A stretch of 64,000 bases of DNA, taken from assembly GCA_001465935.1 (NCBI GenBank), contig LNKV01000003.1, positions 378,363 to 442,362 on the forward strand. Reading direction: 5' to 3'. Source of the DNA: Clarireedia homoeocarpa. Lineage: Eukaryota > Ascomycota > Leotiomycetes > Helotiales > Rutstroemiaceae. A program made the translations under genes and the position numbers. The notes beneath the pieces were generated by a model. That model was given only the letters and a program-made list of their open reading frames with translations. It searched no databases and was not told where the DNA came from. Below are positions 22,531 to 36,139 of this stretch, one piece after another; within the stretch, counting starts at the first letter, position 1, and every line of letters begins with the position of its first letter.

Positions 22531-23399
22531 AGAATCTGGTATTTACTTTTTTCAGTAAAATACCAGCCGTGTTTCTCTTCTTGATGACCATTCCCGATGG
22601 CCCAGTAGCGGGCTCAGCTATCTCTTCATTTCACAAAATTGTCTACAAACCAAGCTGCCTTTTTCACGCCATCTCACCTAAACCGCCCAAATTAGACCCC
22701 GGCCTTCTCATTGACACATTACGCGCTTGACTTTTCTCTTTTTCTTCTACCCTTATTAGCATGGTTGCTTTCCGGGAACCATATGGAGTTTGAGGGGCAA
22801 ATCATCATCAAAACAAATCTAGTCATACGGAGCCTCATTTCCTATGCAGGGGCAAGGAATGGAGCCGAGATATCATATTCAAGGCTGAATAAAATATTCC
22901 GAAGTGTATTTCCTTGCTTTCTTTCATTCGGTCGTCGGGTTTCAAAGTTTGGTCTGAACTGGACGGGGAAACCTTATTGGAAGAAAGAAGAAATGATAGT
23001 TTCGCATGAGGGCGATCTACTATATAGGGATGCAGAAAGGAGATCCCATCAATCTGCAGGACAAGCTGCATTTATGTATCATATCATATCGTACTACTCT
23101 AGTTAGTTATTCTAGGAACAACCTCCTTTCATCTTAGGGAGGTTGCGGTGAATGCAAGCTTTTCTCCAATTAGGCCATTCTTGAACCAAGTTTGAACCAA
23201 GTGGCAGGACAATTGAGGATGAAATGACTGGCTTACTGCGTTGCTCTTGTAGTTGGTTTCATATATTTGATTCATCGCTGCATAATCATACAAGTCTATT
23301 GCCATGTTCGCCACCACCATTACCACAACCCTCACCATCTACGCAGCTATTCGCTCGCCCATTGTTTCTACGATTTCTCAACACATCCCGAATTCAATC
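22531..23399. other. Convergent intergenic spacer
   Basis: This 869-base spacer lies between the 3' ends of TOA1 (+) and the unrecognised gene at 23400 (-). Two overlapping open frames occur in the first half (22449-22730, 22711-23106) but have no family resemblance. It probably contains both 3' UTRs. Confidence 0.45.
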
Positions 23400-24953
23400 T
23401 CAATCCCCGAATCCAACCCTATTTCCGTGTGCTCCCTTCCTCTTCCCTGCCGGCTTCATTATAGATTTATTACTTTCATGTTTGACCTCTTCCTCAGCAT
23501 CACTTATCGACTCTATAGTTCGCCCTCTTGGCCACAAGTTCTCCGAAGTTTCAAGCAATCTCGTTGCATCCGCATATCTCGCCACACAATTCCACGTCCA
23601 CAAGAACTCGTAGAATTCATGTTTCTCGTCGGAAAGATCCCACAACACCCCATTGAAATTCTCAGACTTAGACAACAGATGCGCCTTGAGTCTTAACTTC
23701 ACTAAGTCGTCCACATTAGACTTGTACTTTGTTATAAGCTTTTCGTTGCTATTGCCCCCCCTCGAATTTAACGATATAGCTATATCCACCTTCCGAGCTT
23801 CCTTGAAAAAGTTCCGCATGTCATCATCTAAAGGGAGTTTACGCTTCTCAATTGCGGTGTAGAGTAGATCAGCTGCCTTAAGCCATTCCAATAATGTGGA
23901 GATAGCATGATCTTTGAAATCCGAAGGAAGTCTGTCCTTGTGGTGAGATCTCTTAATCAGATCCTTGCACTTATTGTCGAGATTGTCAATGGTCATGTTT
24001 CTGATTTCTCCAGTGGACATGGGCTCGTAAAGGTGGCTTCCGTTAGGAGAGTTCGATGATTTCTTACGCTCATATAGGAGGTGGATTAATGCACCGGGAG
24101 GCGCGGAGCCGGAATCTTGATCTGATGAACGGCTATGGGTACTACGTCTAGAGGTTCTATTTCCTGGTTTCCGACCGTGGGTATGCGAAGGGCGCGGTGG
24201 GTTTTGAGGAGAGCCATCGCGGCCCCAATATGGAATAGACGTACGAGGTGTGACTCCCGAAAATTGATGGCCTATATCCTCGTTTTCTGAGCTGGAGCTG
24301 GAGCTGGAGCTGTAATCCACAAGTAAGGAGTCAGGTTTCCTCAAACCATTGCGGTATACTGGCGTCTTTTTCCTTCGTGGGGGCTTTCGATCATCTGTTT
24401 TTGAACTTTCGTCCCCTGTAGCCGAATATGTACTACTCGAAGCACTACTTCCGCCTGAGCTATAGAGACCACGATTAGCCCGTTTGCGCCGCGTCTCCAG
24501 TCCGCTTGAGTCGCTAGAGAAGTTTAAGTCCTTAGACCGGTAATGAGAATACGACTTAACGGCTTTTCTGGACAGCTTAGGAGGAAGAGGAGGAAGCTCA
24601 GGAGGACCCGATCCTAATTTCCTGCGCCATGTCAGTGTCTTTGCGTCTTCCTCCTCTGATACGTCTGATGATGATGATGATCTCAAGTTTCTGCCTCTGG
24701 GCAGTGGTCGAGGCCTACCCATTATCGATCCGGTCCAGGGAATTTTAAAATTGTTTGACAAAATCTGACTATCTGCGGGGTTTCGGTGGTCTCCGTCAGA
24801 AGCTCGTGAGTGCGACCGCGATGTCGGTTTCTCTCTATGGTGACCTTGAACATCTCTAGAGGATATTTTCTCAGATGCAGTTTCGTGTGGGTTGTCGGGG
24901 CCATTGTCGCCACTGCCCTTATGAGATTTAGAAAATCTTAAGAGCCACCACAT
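23400..24953 (-). CDS. Unrecognised S/R-rich protein with helical C-terminus
   Basis: A single open frame gives 517 residues from the first in-frame ATG (24953). I do not recognise a family. It starts MWWLLRFSK, followed by about 290 residues of disordered, Ser/Arg/Pro-rich sequence with poly-S runs and short basic clusters (TRRKRANRG, PPRRKKTP), resembling nuclear or RNA-associated low-complexity regions. From about residue 310 to 490 the composition changes to a predicted helical domain rich in L, K and D (TIDNLDNKCKDLIKR, LLEWLKAADLLY, FYEFLWTWNC). The tail is basic (GKRKGAHGNR). Codon use and the long uninterrupted frame support a real gene. It could be lineage-restricted. Function is not inferred. 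Confidence 0.75.
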   Translation of the reverse strand: MWWLLRFSKSHKGSGDNGPDNPHETASEKISSRDVQGHHREKPTSRSHSRASDGDHRNPADSQILSNNFKIPWTGSIMGRPRPLPRGRNLRSSSSSDVSEEEDAKTLTWRRKLGSGPPELPPLPPKLSRKAVKSYSHYRSKDLNFSSDSSGLETRRKRANRGLYSSGGSSASSSTYSATGDESSKTDDRKPPRRKKTPVYRNGLRKPDSLLVDYSSSSSSSSENEDIGHQFSGVTPRTSIPYWGRDGSPQNPPRPSHTHGRKPGNRTSRRSTHSRSSDQDSGSAPPGALIHLLYERKKSSNSPNGSHLYEPMSTGEIRNMTIDNLDNKCKDLIKRSHHKDRLPSDFKDHAISTLLEWLKAADLLYTAIEKRKLPLDDDMRNFFKEARKVDIAISLNSRGGNSNEKLITKYKSNVDDLVKLRLKAHLLSKSENFNGVLWDLSDEKHEFYEFLWTWNCVARYADATRLLETSENLWPRGRTIESISDAEEEVKHESNKSIMKPAGKRKGAHGNRVGFGD

Positions 24954-26458
24954 GATTGGGAACCTTTTGATTTGTATATCAATCGTTGCAAGAGAAACCA
25001 AAGTTGTGATTGAAGCACGTTAGCGAGTTTCTGTTTCCAAGATTTAAAGGTTACTCGGACAAAAGTCCAAGAAGCTTTGAAGAGAAACGGCAACGAAAGT
25101 ACCTAGACATTTATTGCCACATGTCTGGCGGGCCCTAAAGGTCGGCCACGGTCACCAACATATACACTGCCACAGCAACATTCATCATTCAGGTCTATGA
25201 TCCTATACTTGATTCATATCGCTCTTGGGGTCATTTGGGCCGCGGCCACTGAACACCATACTAGTTGCATGGGCGTCTAACGTTGAGTGCCATATGAGAT
25301 AGGTCCCGTCTTCCCAGGTTACACATCTGGTCATAAATGTTTCCCACCACGATGTTTATGACCATGACCATGACCAAAACGTTTGGCATCTTTCAGACCA
25401 AGCTGACGTTTCTACTTTTCACAAACTTTTGGAAAGATAGAGAACGATAAAATGGTGCACATGGCACTGCATGCTTCCAAAGTATACCTTGAGTCTCTAT
25501 CAGTCCATAAAACGTACTCAGCAAGACGCGTAAATGCCGAATGTCTTGATTCTAATGCATTATACCAACTAGCTATAGCAAGCAATAAGACTGGAATCGC
25601 CAAGCACAGTAACGCCGCCCGAGCCCGAATAGAAGAACACGAAGTCTGCGCCGCACACACAAATGCCAAGTCGTATGGAGTATGGAACACTAACCGCGTC
25701 AAGTACAGTAACCGCGACCGCGACCACCACTCGCGACATCCTTCAGGCGCGCGCAATGTACACCACAACCGACATCAAATCCCTCGCACACAACAATTCA
25801 GCCACGGCCTTCACCCAAATTGCTTCATCCATTCATCCACAGCACGGCATGTACGCATCCTGCAAAAAACAGCCTATGTAAGACAAGTTTCGCAGCCGCC
25901 AAACAACCCGGCTAAATACGAGTGAGTACTGTACTTTGCATCTTTCTCAGCCATGGACTGTGTTTCAAGTAAACCGAGATAAAGAACGCCAATGAGGAAT
26001 ATAGCCACCCTACCCTACTCGATCACCGCACCATATACCACCAACAGCGCAATGCGGAGGGATAATAAAAAAAGAGAAAGAGAAAGAATAGAGAGGATCC
26101 CCTCTCACCTCTCGCCTTACCACAACACATATTCTGTGAAACATAAATAGAAGACGAAAACTACCTGTCTTAGAAGAAAGAAACGTATAGTAGAATTTTG
26201 ATATTTCATGATAAAAGCCTCCTCTACCCCCGCATATTTTATAACCATGTGTATCTGTGTACTCCATTCCATTTCCTCCCGTTCCTAACCATGCTTATAC
26301 CAACTCCCCCGATCCATTTTCATGCTGCCAACCGAAACCAACAGAGCGTTTTCCATTTGCACAAACCCATCCGCCCAATCGTTTTTGTCTCCACCTCCCA
26401 TAACTTTCCTTCCCCTCCCCTCCTCCCCTCCTCCCCTCCCTTCCCCACCTCCCCCACT
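24954..26458. other. 1.5-kb intergenic region between two - strand genes
   Basis: This stretch holds the promoter of the S/R-rich gene and the 3' UTR of VPS13. A short run of GACCAT units lies near 25360-25375. An open frame at 25452-25925 (157 codons) and a shorter overlapping one at 25663-25881 have no recognisable protein character. The end next to VPS13 carries a run of C-tracts at 26412-26455. Confidence 0.45.
26412..26455 (-). promoter_or_regulatory. G-rich tract in VPS13 3' UTR (G-quadruplex potential)
   Basis: On the VPS13 sense strand, seven runs of three to five G are separated by one to four bases, starting four bases after the stop codon. This satisfies the usual G3-N1-7 pattern for a quadruplex in DNA or RNA. 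Formation and function are inferred only. Confidence 0.5.
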
Positions 26459-29400
26459 CTACTCCGTAGCCTTATACTTCTTATTGAACTCTCCCACCGC
26501 CACCCCAATATTCTTATACAAAAAGTTCCTCGCACTCTCCTCCGCCACCGGTATAAACGGTCCATTCGTACCCCCTCTCAACGTCAGACTCAGCCCTGTC
26601 CTTTCCTTACTTATTGTCTGAATATCCTTCAACGGAACATCCCACTCGCTCGTCAACTTCTTGCTCTTAATCAGCATAATCCTTGAATACGTCAACATAA
26701 CCACGACGTCTTCACGCGGCAGCTCCAGATGCGCAATATAATGCTCGTTAAAGTATTTCCCATTATCGAGCTGCTTGAGCCAGAATTGGCCGAGCGCTTC
26801 ACGTTGGGAGTATGGCCGCACAATGCCGTCTTGTCCGATGAAGCGCGTGAGACGGACGCGGTCAAGGCCGTTTTCGTCAAAGACGGTGGTGGTGTTGCGG
26901 ATGCCTTCACTAACGTTGGAGGCGAGATCGAAGACGCCGATGGCGGGTTTAGTAGCGAAGCCCAGAACACCTTTTCCGACACCCTTGAAGAACCCAGCGA
27001 CACCTTCTTGTTCTGCGCCCTCGAGTGGTTTCCGTGCCAAGCCGCCGACACCACTAGCGATACTTGTGACGAAAGAATTCGCACCTGCGGTGACTCCGTA
27101 AAGAGCGTGCTTTGGACGGTTCCGAGATCTAGTCATGCGTCGACGATCTTGGAATTGTTTATCCATCGTAGCTTCTGCAAGACCTTTCGCGATACTGCCT
27201 GTCCATTTTGAGAAACTATCTGAGACACCAAAGACGGATTTCTTGACGAAACTGGTAGCACCCTTTGCGATACCGATACCCAGCTGTTCAGGATCATTCA
27301 TGATGAAACCTTGATAAGGCTCATAAAAGATATCTGCCACACCCGAACTGATGTTGGTGAACAAACCGACAGGATTGCCAAGGAAATCTGCCGAACCCAG
27401 AATCTTGTGAACTTGGTAGAGTGCCTCTTGTGAGTAATGATTGGAAATATTCAGCATGAGAACAGCAGCAGAAACTCGTGCATTCTCCAGCATCAACGCG
27501 TTGAGACGGACAGGAGCGTCATTAATGTTACCAATAGCCATCGTAAGAACGTTCAAAAAGAACATAAGAGGATTCTTTGAAGAAGTCTTGTCCTCAACAT
27601 TGACTCGATCAGTACGAACGAATGATAAATCAAGTTGCATAGGCTGAATGTTGAGAAGCTCGAAATAGATATCCTGTCCAGATTGTTCTTGCTTAGGCTC
27701 CGGAATATCCAAGCTTTCGTCACAGAGAACACCTTCATGTGTCTCCGACCAAGCAGCCCCAGGTACTTTCGAGAATTCCAAAAGAGCCCATACGAAGTCC
27801 TCATCGATTTCAAGTGTCATTTGCTGTAACAGGACTGTCGCATATTTGATGTAAAGAACACCGTAGGAATCATCCTTTACTCGAGTAACCATAGCGTGGA
27901 AAGATGGATGAGCTTCTGTCTCCCTCGTGTTCTTCTGCACGACACTCGGATACAGGATCATGGGGAAGATTCCACCATAAAGTTGGTTATCAATTTGTAC
28001 CCATTTGATCGAGGCAGAAACTGTCTGGTACAGCGGAGATTCAGTGTACTTGAAAGCGATGTCCCTAAACGTAATGTAGGCAAGTTCCTTCAACTGAGCA
28101 TTAATCAACGAGATACCGATACCAGCAAGCTTCAGTTGTGCTTTAAAGTTGACCGCAGTATCTTGGCTCTTGACCTCAAAACCTCCAACACTAACAGACG
28201 AATTTGTTCTTGACTTTTGCTTGTACAAACTCTTCGAAGCTTTGTAATTTGATAGAATGAGCGTCTGAGTCGGTCCATCCGCAGCCACATTAAGATCGAT
28301 AATCTTTTGGTTTCTCGGGTTCCCATCATCGCCTCCAATTTTCATCGGAATAAGATTACCAATCTCGGCAAGCTTAATGTGACGTTCCCTTCCATTGGCA
28401 TTGATAATCAACTCCTTATGCTTAGCAGCAGGATAATCCCATGCATATGGCATGATACTTCGAGGAGGTAAGCGGTAACGGATTGGACGCCATCCTGAGC
28501 GATCTTCAGCATCCTCATCATCAAGATTCGGATTGGCCTGGAAGAACATGAATTCCGTGTCACTCTCATTGCGTATCGAGAAAGGCCAGTTCTTAGTCTC
28601 CATGCTAATATGCAAGAAAATAGTTGCATTCTCCATGAGAATCTCAACTCTAATGAGCTTTTGTCGTTGACCAGCCTTCGCAAGTTTCACATGCGTAGTG
28701 CCCAGATTCGAAATCGTGAAAGGAGACGACCAATGATTGTTAAGACCCGGGAAGCACAACGTAAGCTGCTTAACCGGAGTCTTCTGCAAGAAGTGAAGAG
28801 GTTCCAACGCTCCTGGCTTCAAGGTCCAGAGCTCCGATGATCCAGGTTCGCGCACGTTGATCTCTTCCGTCATCTGGTTCTTGAGAACGAATCGCGGAGC
28901 GAGAGTAACGACCTTAGTCAACTTGTATTTGCCTTCTCCGGATTCGATATTGATACCGATATGAATCTCAGTATTATTCTTTGCTGACGGTAAAACAACA
29001 TCCACATTGCTACCAATGGCATCAAGACTTTGAGGTTTGCTCCAATTCGAGTCGCCGACCTTTAGGATTGCTCGATTTCGTTGATCATCTGCACCATACG
29101 CGAACATGTATGGCAAGGCTTTTCGTCTCTCAGTATCAGCCGAGTCCGTATGGAAGCCCTGTCCTGCGGCAGTCTTTGCTTGCTGAAGTAGCGATTTCGC
29201 TTTGATGTTGATCTCCAAACCCGTTTTGTTCAAAATGACATAAGGGCTGTAAACCGTAACTCGGAACGCCCCACCACTGTCGGGTATCTTAAAGTAGTGC
29301 AATCTAAGATTCAGCGAAAGACCCTCACGATCTTTGCAAACCAGCACAGACTCCTTGCGGAAATCTTCTTGATTGTTCGAATTAATGATGGCGAACTCGC

Positions 29401-32400
29401 TAGCCTTGAACACTGTATCTTGCATGTCAATACTCATAAGCAGAAGATGAGAAAGTTCAACCACATGCACCGGACTAAGTCCACCTTTGCGAAGGAAGTT
29501 GGTCCAATCTTTCTTCGTATTTTTGTCATAGATGCGGTATTTAAAATCGTAGGGCAACAGATTCTCGAGCTCGATGGGAGCAGAAAGACGGATTCGCATA
29601 TACGGATAGATGCTTCACAATGTTAGCAGATTATTCATCAATAAAAACTGAGTTCAAAGAACTTACCTCGTGATCGGAGTAGTTTTATCAAAAGTAGCAT
29701 TCATCTGGAAGTAGAAAGGCGGCGTCTTATCACCACTCTCACCCTTGCATGTCAATGTTCGAGTAGGTTTCTTGAGGAGATCTCTCCAGAACAGTGTTTC
29801 AGTGGACCATGCATATCCAAACCCTTGATCGGGTCGTACAAGCAGCGATTTCATGAAAGCCGCTCCAACAGGAGCAGGACGGCTCTCTCCAGGTGCGATC
29901 TTCTCGATCTTGAGCAAATGACCTTCTTGGGCATCGAAGACTCCCAGCTCCACGGGGATCTGTGTCTTGTTTTCGACTAGTAATGGCGATCTGAACGTGA
30001 TGTATTTAACGTTGTCCTCACCCAGCGTAATCTCAACCAACAAACGGTGTAGAATCGTATCCTTACGCGGTCGAAGACTATAAAGAGTCTCTCCTTCACG
30101 ATTGACGGGAATCTGACTAAGATCATCAAATCCGCTTCCCTCCAACCGTAGACCCACAAATCCACTACTGTTCTCCGGCGAAAGATTCTCACGCATCTTC
30201 TCCCAATCCTCAAATCGCCACGGCGCCTCCTCTCCATCCTCAAGTTTCGCAGTAATATCATTCTCAACACCCGGAACATCCGCCCAAACGTGAACATCAA
30301 AACCAGTATAATTCCTTATTCTATACGGCGCATCAGCACCACGCGGTTTAGACAAAATGTCATCAGCTCTCGACAGGAATTGAGCCGATTTGGAAGCCAG
30401 CGCAATTGTAGCAGATGTCATTGTAATCTCAAGCGTTTTCTTCGAGATCAAATCAACCGACATGCAATCCTTGCTTGGATCCTTGGCTACCAATAGACCA
30501 AGCTCCCAGGGTTCAATGAGCGGCTCCCATGCAGATTTGGAGAAATTGTACACGTTGATAAACATGTTGATGGCAGTGTCTGCTCTCAGACTACCAGTCC
30601 AATCCGCAGCAGAGATTGTGGATTTCTTAACACTCATATCAAGGATAGGCAATTCGTGGAGATCTCCAATCAAGATAAGTCTCATGCCATCCAACGTAGC
30701 AGTGAGCTCCTCGTGTTTACTTCTCGCTGGCTTATTGTCGATCTTATTGTTCTGATTCGGTCTGGAAGGTGCAACGGTTCCAGGTTGAGTCTTTCTTACT
30801 GTCGATCCACCTTTGCCACTTGCCGTTCGTTGCTTTAGACTGGAGCCACCATGCAACTGTTTAGATTTCAGGTCCGATACAGCAGGCTTCTTTTCTTCTT
30901 CATCACTGCCGGAAAGTTCAGAAGCCCTCTGTACAATTTGAATGGCTAGTAGAATATCGCGGAGCGACAGACGAAGAACAAGTGGCTCAATATCAAGATG
31001 AATGGTAGTCGTATTCGCTTTCGAGCTATCCATGGACATCTGTAGGGAGAAATCATCGAGAATTCTAAGTCTAGTATCTTCAAATCGATCCATCCGGCAC
31101 AAGAACATGCCCATTTCCGACACCTGCAGTGTCAAGGCGTGTTGTTGAGACATGAGAATTTGTTTAGTTCCAAGCACAATTGCCTCGGAGCTCGTGCTGA
31201 GAGGATTTGCAATCAAAATAATTTGCGCATCAACCACATTGACACGGAACGCAACACTCATTGAAGACGAGTTCGAAGAGGATGACGAATGACTTGGTGT
31301 TCTGCTCAGAGACTTCGTGCGGCTAGTCTCTGGCTTAGGTTTGGTGACTTGCATCGAATCCGTATCCGACACAATTTCAGATTCTGTTTCATCATCATCT
31401 TCTGGTTCAATCGGCTCTTCCACTTCAAGACCTTCCGTTATAAAAGCTTGCAGAGCAAACAGATAATCGAGGGCGAAAATGACTCTTGGACTATCAATCG
31501 ACATGATCGCAATAAGATTGCGCTCTTGTCCTCCCGAAATAGTGATGCTAGCCATGAATTGCTGCACGTCCGGGTTCGAGGATGTCATAATCTTTCGGAA
31601 TTTATTAGTCTCTCGTTTCCTGCTATCCTGAATCGTGAATGATTGAATCAAGTACTCTGACTCCAGTGATCCATCCGTCATCATGCGAAGTTTAACTTTT
31701 GTGTCATCCATGGAGAACTTCGACAAACTTGCAGCTTCCAAATCTCCAACCGGCTCGTCTTGTTTGGCTAAGATGAGCTCGAGGCCGATAATGTGAACAC
31801 GGAACGAGAGGTCAAGCTTCGTCCAACTCTCCGAACTCTTACCAAGCTCCGGTCCAAGATCAACAAGTGGGCCATTTTTGTCGTCCTGCGATGACTCCTT
31901 AGGCATTACCGCCTTTGCTTTCTTGGTGGTTGCATTTGGCACTTCCTCTGCGACATCCTCGCCAACATCATCAGAATCAACCATAAAAGCAGCAGGGACC
32001 GACTTCGCTAGCTCGAGCAGGAACTTCAATTGCATCTGAGTAATACGCAGATTGAAGTCAGACATGTTACCCTCAATCTCAAGATCCGGGCGAAGAGCAC
32101 CTTCAGTGTGTTCGGCGTAAGTAACAATGAAGCCGAGATCCACTTTGTCGATGAGCTCGAGTTCTTCGGACTTGTCGTCAGGGAAATAGAAGTCCGAAGT
32201 TAAACGGATATTCCTAATGCCAGCGGAGAGGTGCATCGCAATAGTGGCATTTTCCGAATCATCCAATGGCATGAACTTATTTCCAGCATAAATCTCTCCC
32301 AGATACGCCGTCAAAGTGTCTCTTTGGCCGCTGCCAGCATTCATAACGCGAGGGAAAACAACGATAGGCGTTTTAACATTGACATCAAACTTAATGCGGC

Positions 32401-35400
32401 TCGTGCTCTGTTGAAGCTGCGAAGCTTGACTTGCAGCAGCTTGTCGTGCAGCATTGAAAATAGCCTGCATCTTGCCAAATTTGACCAAGAACTCGATAAT
32501 CTTGCGATATGGCTCTTCCAAGAAGTTGACCTTGATTGAACCAGCGCGTAGATAGATTGATGAATCATACCCAGGATATGAGCTGCTTTCCGAATCAAAA
32601 GTTTCGTACCGGAAATCAGCAAGATCATCTCCTTCGATAGCAATCAACCTGCGGAGATTTGAGTCGGTGGAAGCACCTTGATTAACATCATCCAGCAAAG
32701 ATAGATCGCCCAACCTTGCCCCAATTCTCATGGTCTTGCCTAGAATGAAGATACCAACATCTGCGTGGTTGAAAGAAAGCGTAGCCAATCGAATCCCATC
32801 ATTGTTCAAAATCAACCTGATACTCTTCAAGTCGACCTTGATGCGAATAGATCCAGATTCCGACTTCTTCGCTGGCTCTACCTCTTCCTCTTCTTCAAAG
32901 GGTGATTCGTTGCCAGGCACAGCCAAGAGATCCTTCGATGTTTCAGCAGCAGGAGCTTCAGGTAATTGTTGAGGACCATCCTGATTTGTGAAAGTTACTA
33001 AAATGAAATCCAGCAGTGTCAGGAGTGTTTTCCGCGTAACCACCAAGTTGATCGTCGAAATAGCCACATCGACATTAATCTCAACACCTTCGAACTTCGG
33101 CATAAACTCCGGTGAATGCGGGTTCACCTTGATGAGCTTCACATGAATGAGATCTTTGTGGTCGTCCGAGTCCGTGTCTCCTGAGGAAACAATAGATTTG
33201 AACTCGGCGGAAGGGTTCTCCACATAATCATCCACAACCACGGATTGCAGTGAAGTCTCCACAATCAAGTCATATGGTCGAACACATACTATCACACCGA
33301 AGTTCTCAGCGACCAACTCAACCAAAAGTTGGTCGGGCTTCTTTCCTTCCGGATCGCTTCTGAACAGTGAGCCCTGGAGACGTTCGACCTCAAACTTGAG
33401 CTCAAAATTCTTTTGCTGCACCTTGTACTTATCCTGTTCAGCGCCACTGGATGCATCCTGAAACTCATCCTCGTCGTCATCATCGTCAGACGATTCGTCT
33501 TGGAGAATAATGGCTTCTTGCGCAGAGAATCGAAATGATTGGGCTCTGTCCCTTGGTGTTTTTTGATTCCCAGCGCTGCCATTTCGCCGCAGCGATAAAG
33601 TCGACGTTCTCCGCCTCTTTGATACTGTTTGGGCCGGCATTTCCTTCTCATCAAAGTTTGGTATAGCCTTGTCAATGATCTTCATCAAATTCTTGTATTT
33701 CTTATCCGAAGCAGAAGCATGTAGTACCGGTAGACGACCAGTAACCCTTACCTTTGTCAAGTTGGGCGCTTTAGGTATAATCGACGTCTCAACTATGAAG
33801 TCAATGTTAATCTTCTCAACAATGCGCATCGATTGTGGATCTTCCTTCAGCGCAAGTTGTCCCTTCGTATCTTCGATCGACGGCCCGATCAAAACCTGAG
33901 TATCTGAAAGCTTAACCACAAACTTGTCGTACATCAGCGACTCCAGTCTCTTGTAATCCGCATCAGTGTAAGCTTGTTTCTGCTTCGACTGAACCTCGCG
34001 CATCGTCTCCTCGTCGACTAATTCACTGTTGACACTGATGTGACCGGCGTCAAGAATCAGGCAAATCGTATGCTTGGACGCTATATTTTCGGGTACAATG
34101 ATCAGTGGTGCTTGGAGATCTAACTTGGCATTGATGGTTTTGTGTTCTTCGAGCGCAAACTCAAGACCTGCTCGGGTCTGCTGTCTCAAGCCTTCGACGG
34201 TCGCTCCAGCGGACTCCATGAGAGCTCCAATAGATTCCATATGTCTTTCCGGAGGCTTGAAGAATTGGACAATTCCAACAAGGAAGTGAGGATTCCAGAT
34301 GACCTCAAGTGGCTTTAGCTTTGCAGTTACCGCGAGATCACCAGCATCATGCAGTGGATTAGTCTCAATTTGGAATTGGAAGAATGGATCGGTAGTTTCT
34401 TCTGAATCTTCCTCGTCGTTGGCAAGAAGTTTCGGTTTCTCAGGCGCGTCTTTGACACGAACGATTTGCGGGAACAAACTTGAAGGAGTTGTTCCATCGT
34501 TTACTCTCAAGCCACCAAGACTAATATCTGCAAAGAGAGACTCAGGTCTTTGCAACAATTTCGCTTTAAACGCGTCGAAATAGAGACTGAGGACTTCGAC
34601 CGTGTTCTTGTGAGGATCTCTCTTCAATGTGAAACTACCAGTGTTCAGCGACGCTTCGATCTGCATCTTCACTGTTTCCTTTGGCAGATCCACAGTTTCC
34701 GCGAGTGCTGTCTTTTCATCATACTCAATAGCATCGTACAACTCTTTCCTCTGCTCCTCAGTCATAGTTGTATCTGGGTCTTCTTCCGATTCCTGTGGTT
34801 TCGAGCCCCATGCCCAAGCGACCCACCCTTGTTTCTGTTTTGGTGGTTGTTTCTTCACACCGATATTCTCCTTCTTCAACTGATTCCTTGCTAGAGATCT
34901 CCAGAAACGCATATCTTCATAGTCGAGCTTCCACTCAAGCGCTTCCAACTCCTTGGCTTCGTCTGGCGAAAGTGGCTCAGTCTGTTTCTTCTTCTTCTTG
35001 AACAGCTCAATGTATCGAATACGGTCATCCCTCCTCTCTTTGAAGTAATCCCAAGACCAGCGACGATTGCGCTCATGGATTTTGCTCAGAACGGCATTTC
35101 CAGCAAACTTGAACCACGCCCTTGGATCTTCTTTCGGCCTGACACCTTTTGGTGCAAACTTCTTGTATTCTTGATGCAAGATGAAATGATGAAACAAGTC
35201 GACCATCATCAGAGCATCGCGATACTGATTGTCATCCATAACCACTCCTATCTCATCGAAGATCAATCCGGCTTTCAGATGCGGTATGTCTATCTTGCCA
35301 CTCTTGTCCATCTCGAACTTCGCTTGACCACTGACAGGTTTGAGGATGAATTGATGGTGGACATTATTTGGATCTTCACCCCGAACGATCATCTCCCTGA

Positions 35401-36139
35401 ATTTCTCCAGCATTTCCCCATGAGAAGCGACCTCTTTTCCTCCAGGGACATCTGCGTCCCTCCCGGTGCCCAGCAAATCCGTGTCCGTATTCCAGTACAC
35501 AGCCAGCGCACCCAAAGTAGCCAGCTTATGCGTCGTCCCGCTTGAATTCTGTATGTACGTCGGCTTCCAATTCCCATCCGTGCTCACAGCACTGAACTCT
35601 TGTAACGTAATACCGAGCGCGAATGGATGGCCCGGCGCCGATATCGAGTCTTCGTAGCGCACATGTATATTCTTGACGGTGATTTGAAGATTATCGACGA
35701 TTTTCGTAACCAGACTATCCGTGAACGTTTGATTCTTCTGCTGTTCCTCCAGACTCATACCCTCCTGGTTGCGTTCCTTGAGCATCTCGGCACTATCCAA
35801 CTTCTCAATCTTAACCGCCTGTCTCCTCCTCTCCTCCTCCTCTTCATCCCACTCGGCGTCCTCTCTCGGCGCAGCCAGCAAATACACATCCTCGATCTCG
35901 ACCTGCACCGGCTGGCCCCGCAGATTCGACCATGGTATTTTCAGCGTGAGCTGGCCTAGATGTCCCTCGACGACATTTATCGGCAGCTTCAGCTGGTCCA
36001 GCGCCTCTCTCCTCAACTCCAAATCTCGCAATTTCACATCGCCTGACCAGATGCCGACTTTCAATTGTCCTGGGTCGAAATTCCGTATGTACATGCCCAG
36101 GAAGCGGTTTAGCAGCGACGCAACCAGTCCTTCCAACAT
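26459..36139 (-). CDS. VPS13: VPS13 bulk lipid-transfer protein
   Basis: Two exons (29667-36139 and 26459-29612), joined over a 54-bp intron, encode about 3,208 residues, the expected size for fungal VPS13. VPS13 is a bridge-like protein that moves phospholipids between membranes at contact sites (vacuole-mitochondrion, ER, endosome, prospore membrane). The chorein N domain starts at residue 1 (MLEGLVASLLNRFLG, then IPWSNLRGQPV). A long series of repeating-beta-groove repeats follows. The VAB adaptor-binding region begins around residue 1930 (PYRIRNYTGFDV) and spans the intron. The C-terminal part includes the ATG2-C-like helices (GSADFLGNPVGLF, GVTAGANSFVTSIASGVGG) and a PH-like end. The ATG at 36139 gives the canonical MLEG start; an upstream in-frame TTG is ignored. 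Divergent from the DUF3429 gene. Confidence 0.96.

Noticed and set aside
25452..25925. 157-codon open frame between the S/R-rich gene and VPS13
   Set aside because: His/Asn/Arg-rich without domain features, and an overlapping frame is equally plausible; not enough to call a gene.
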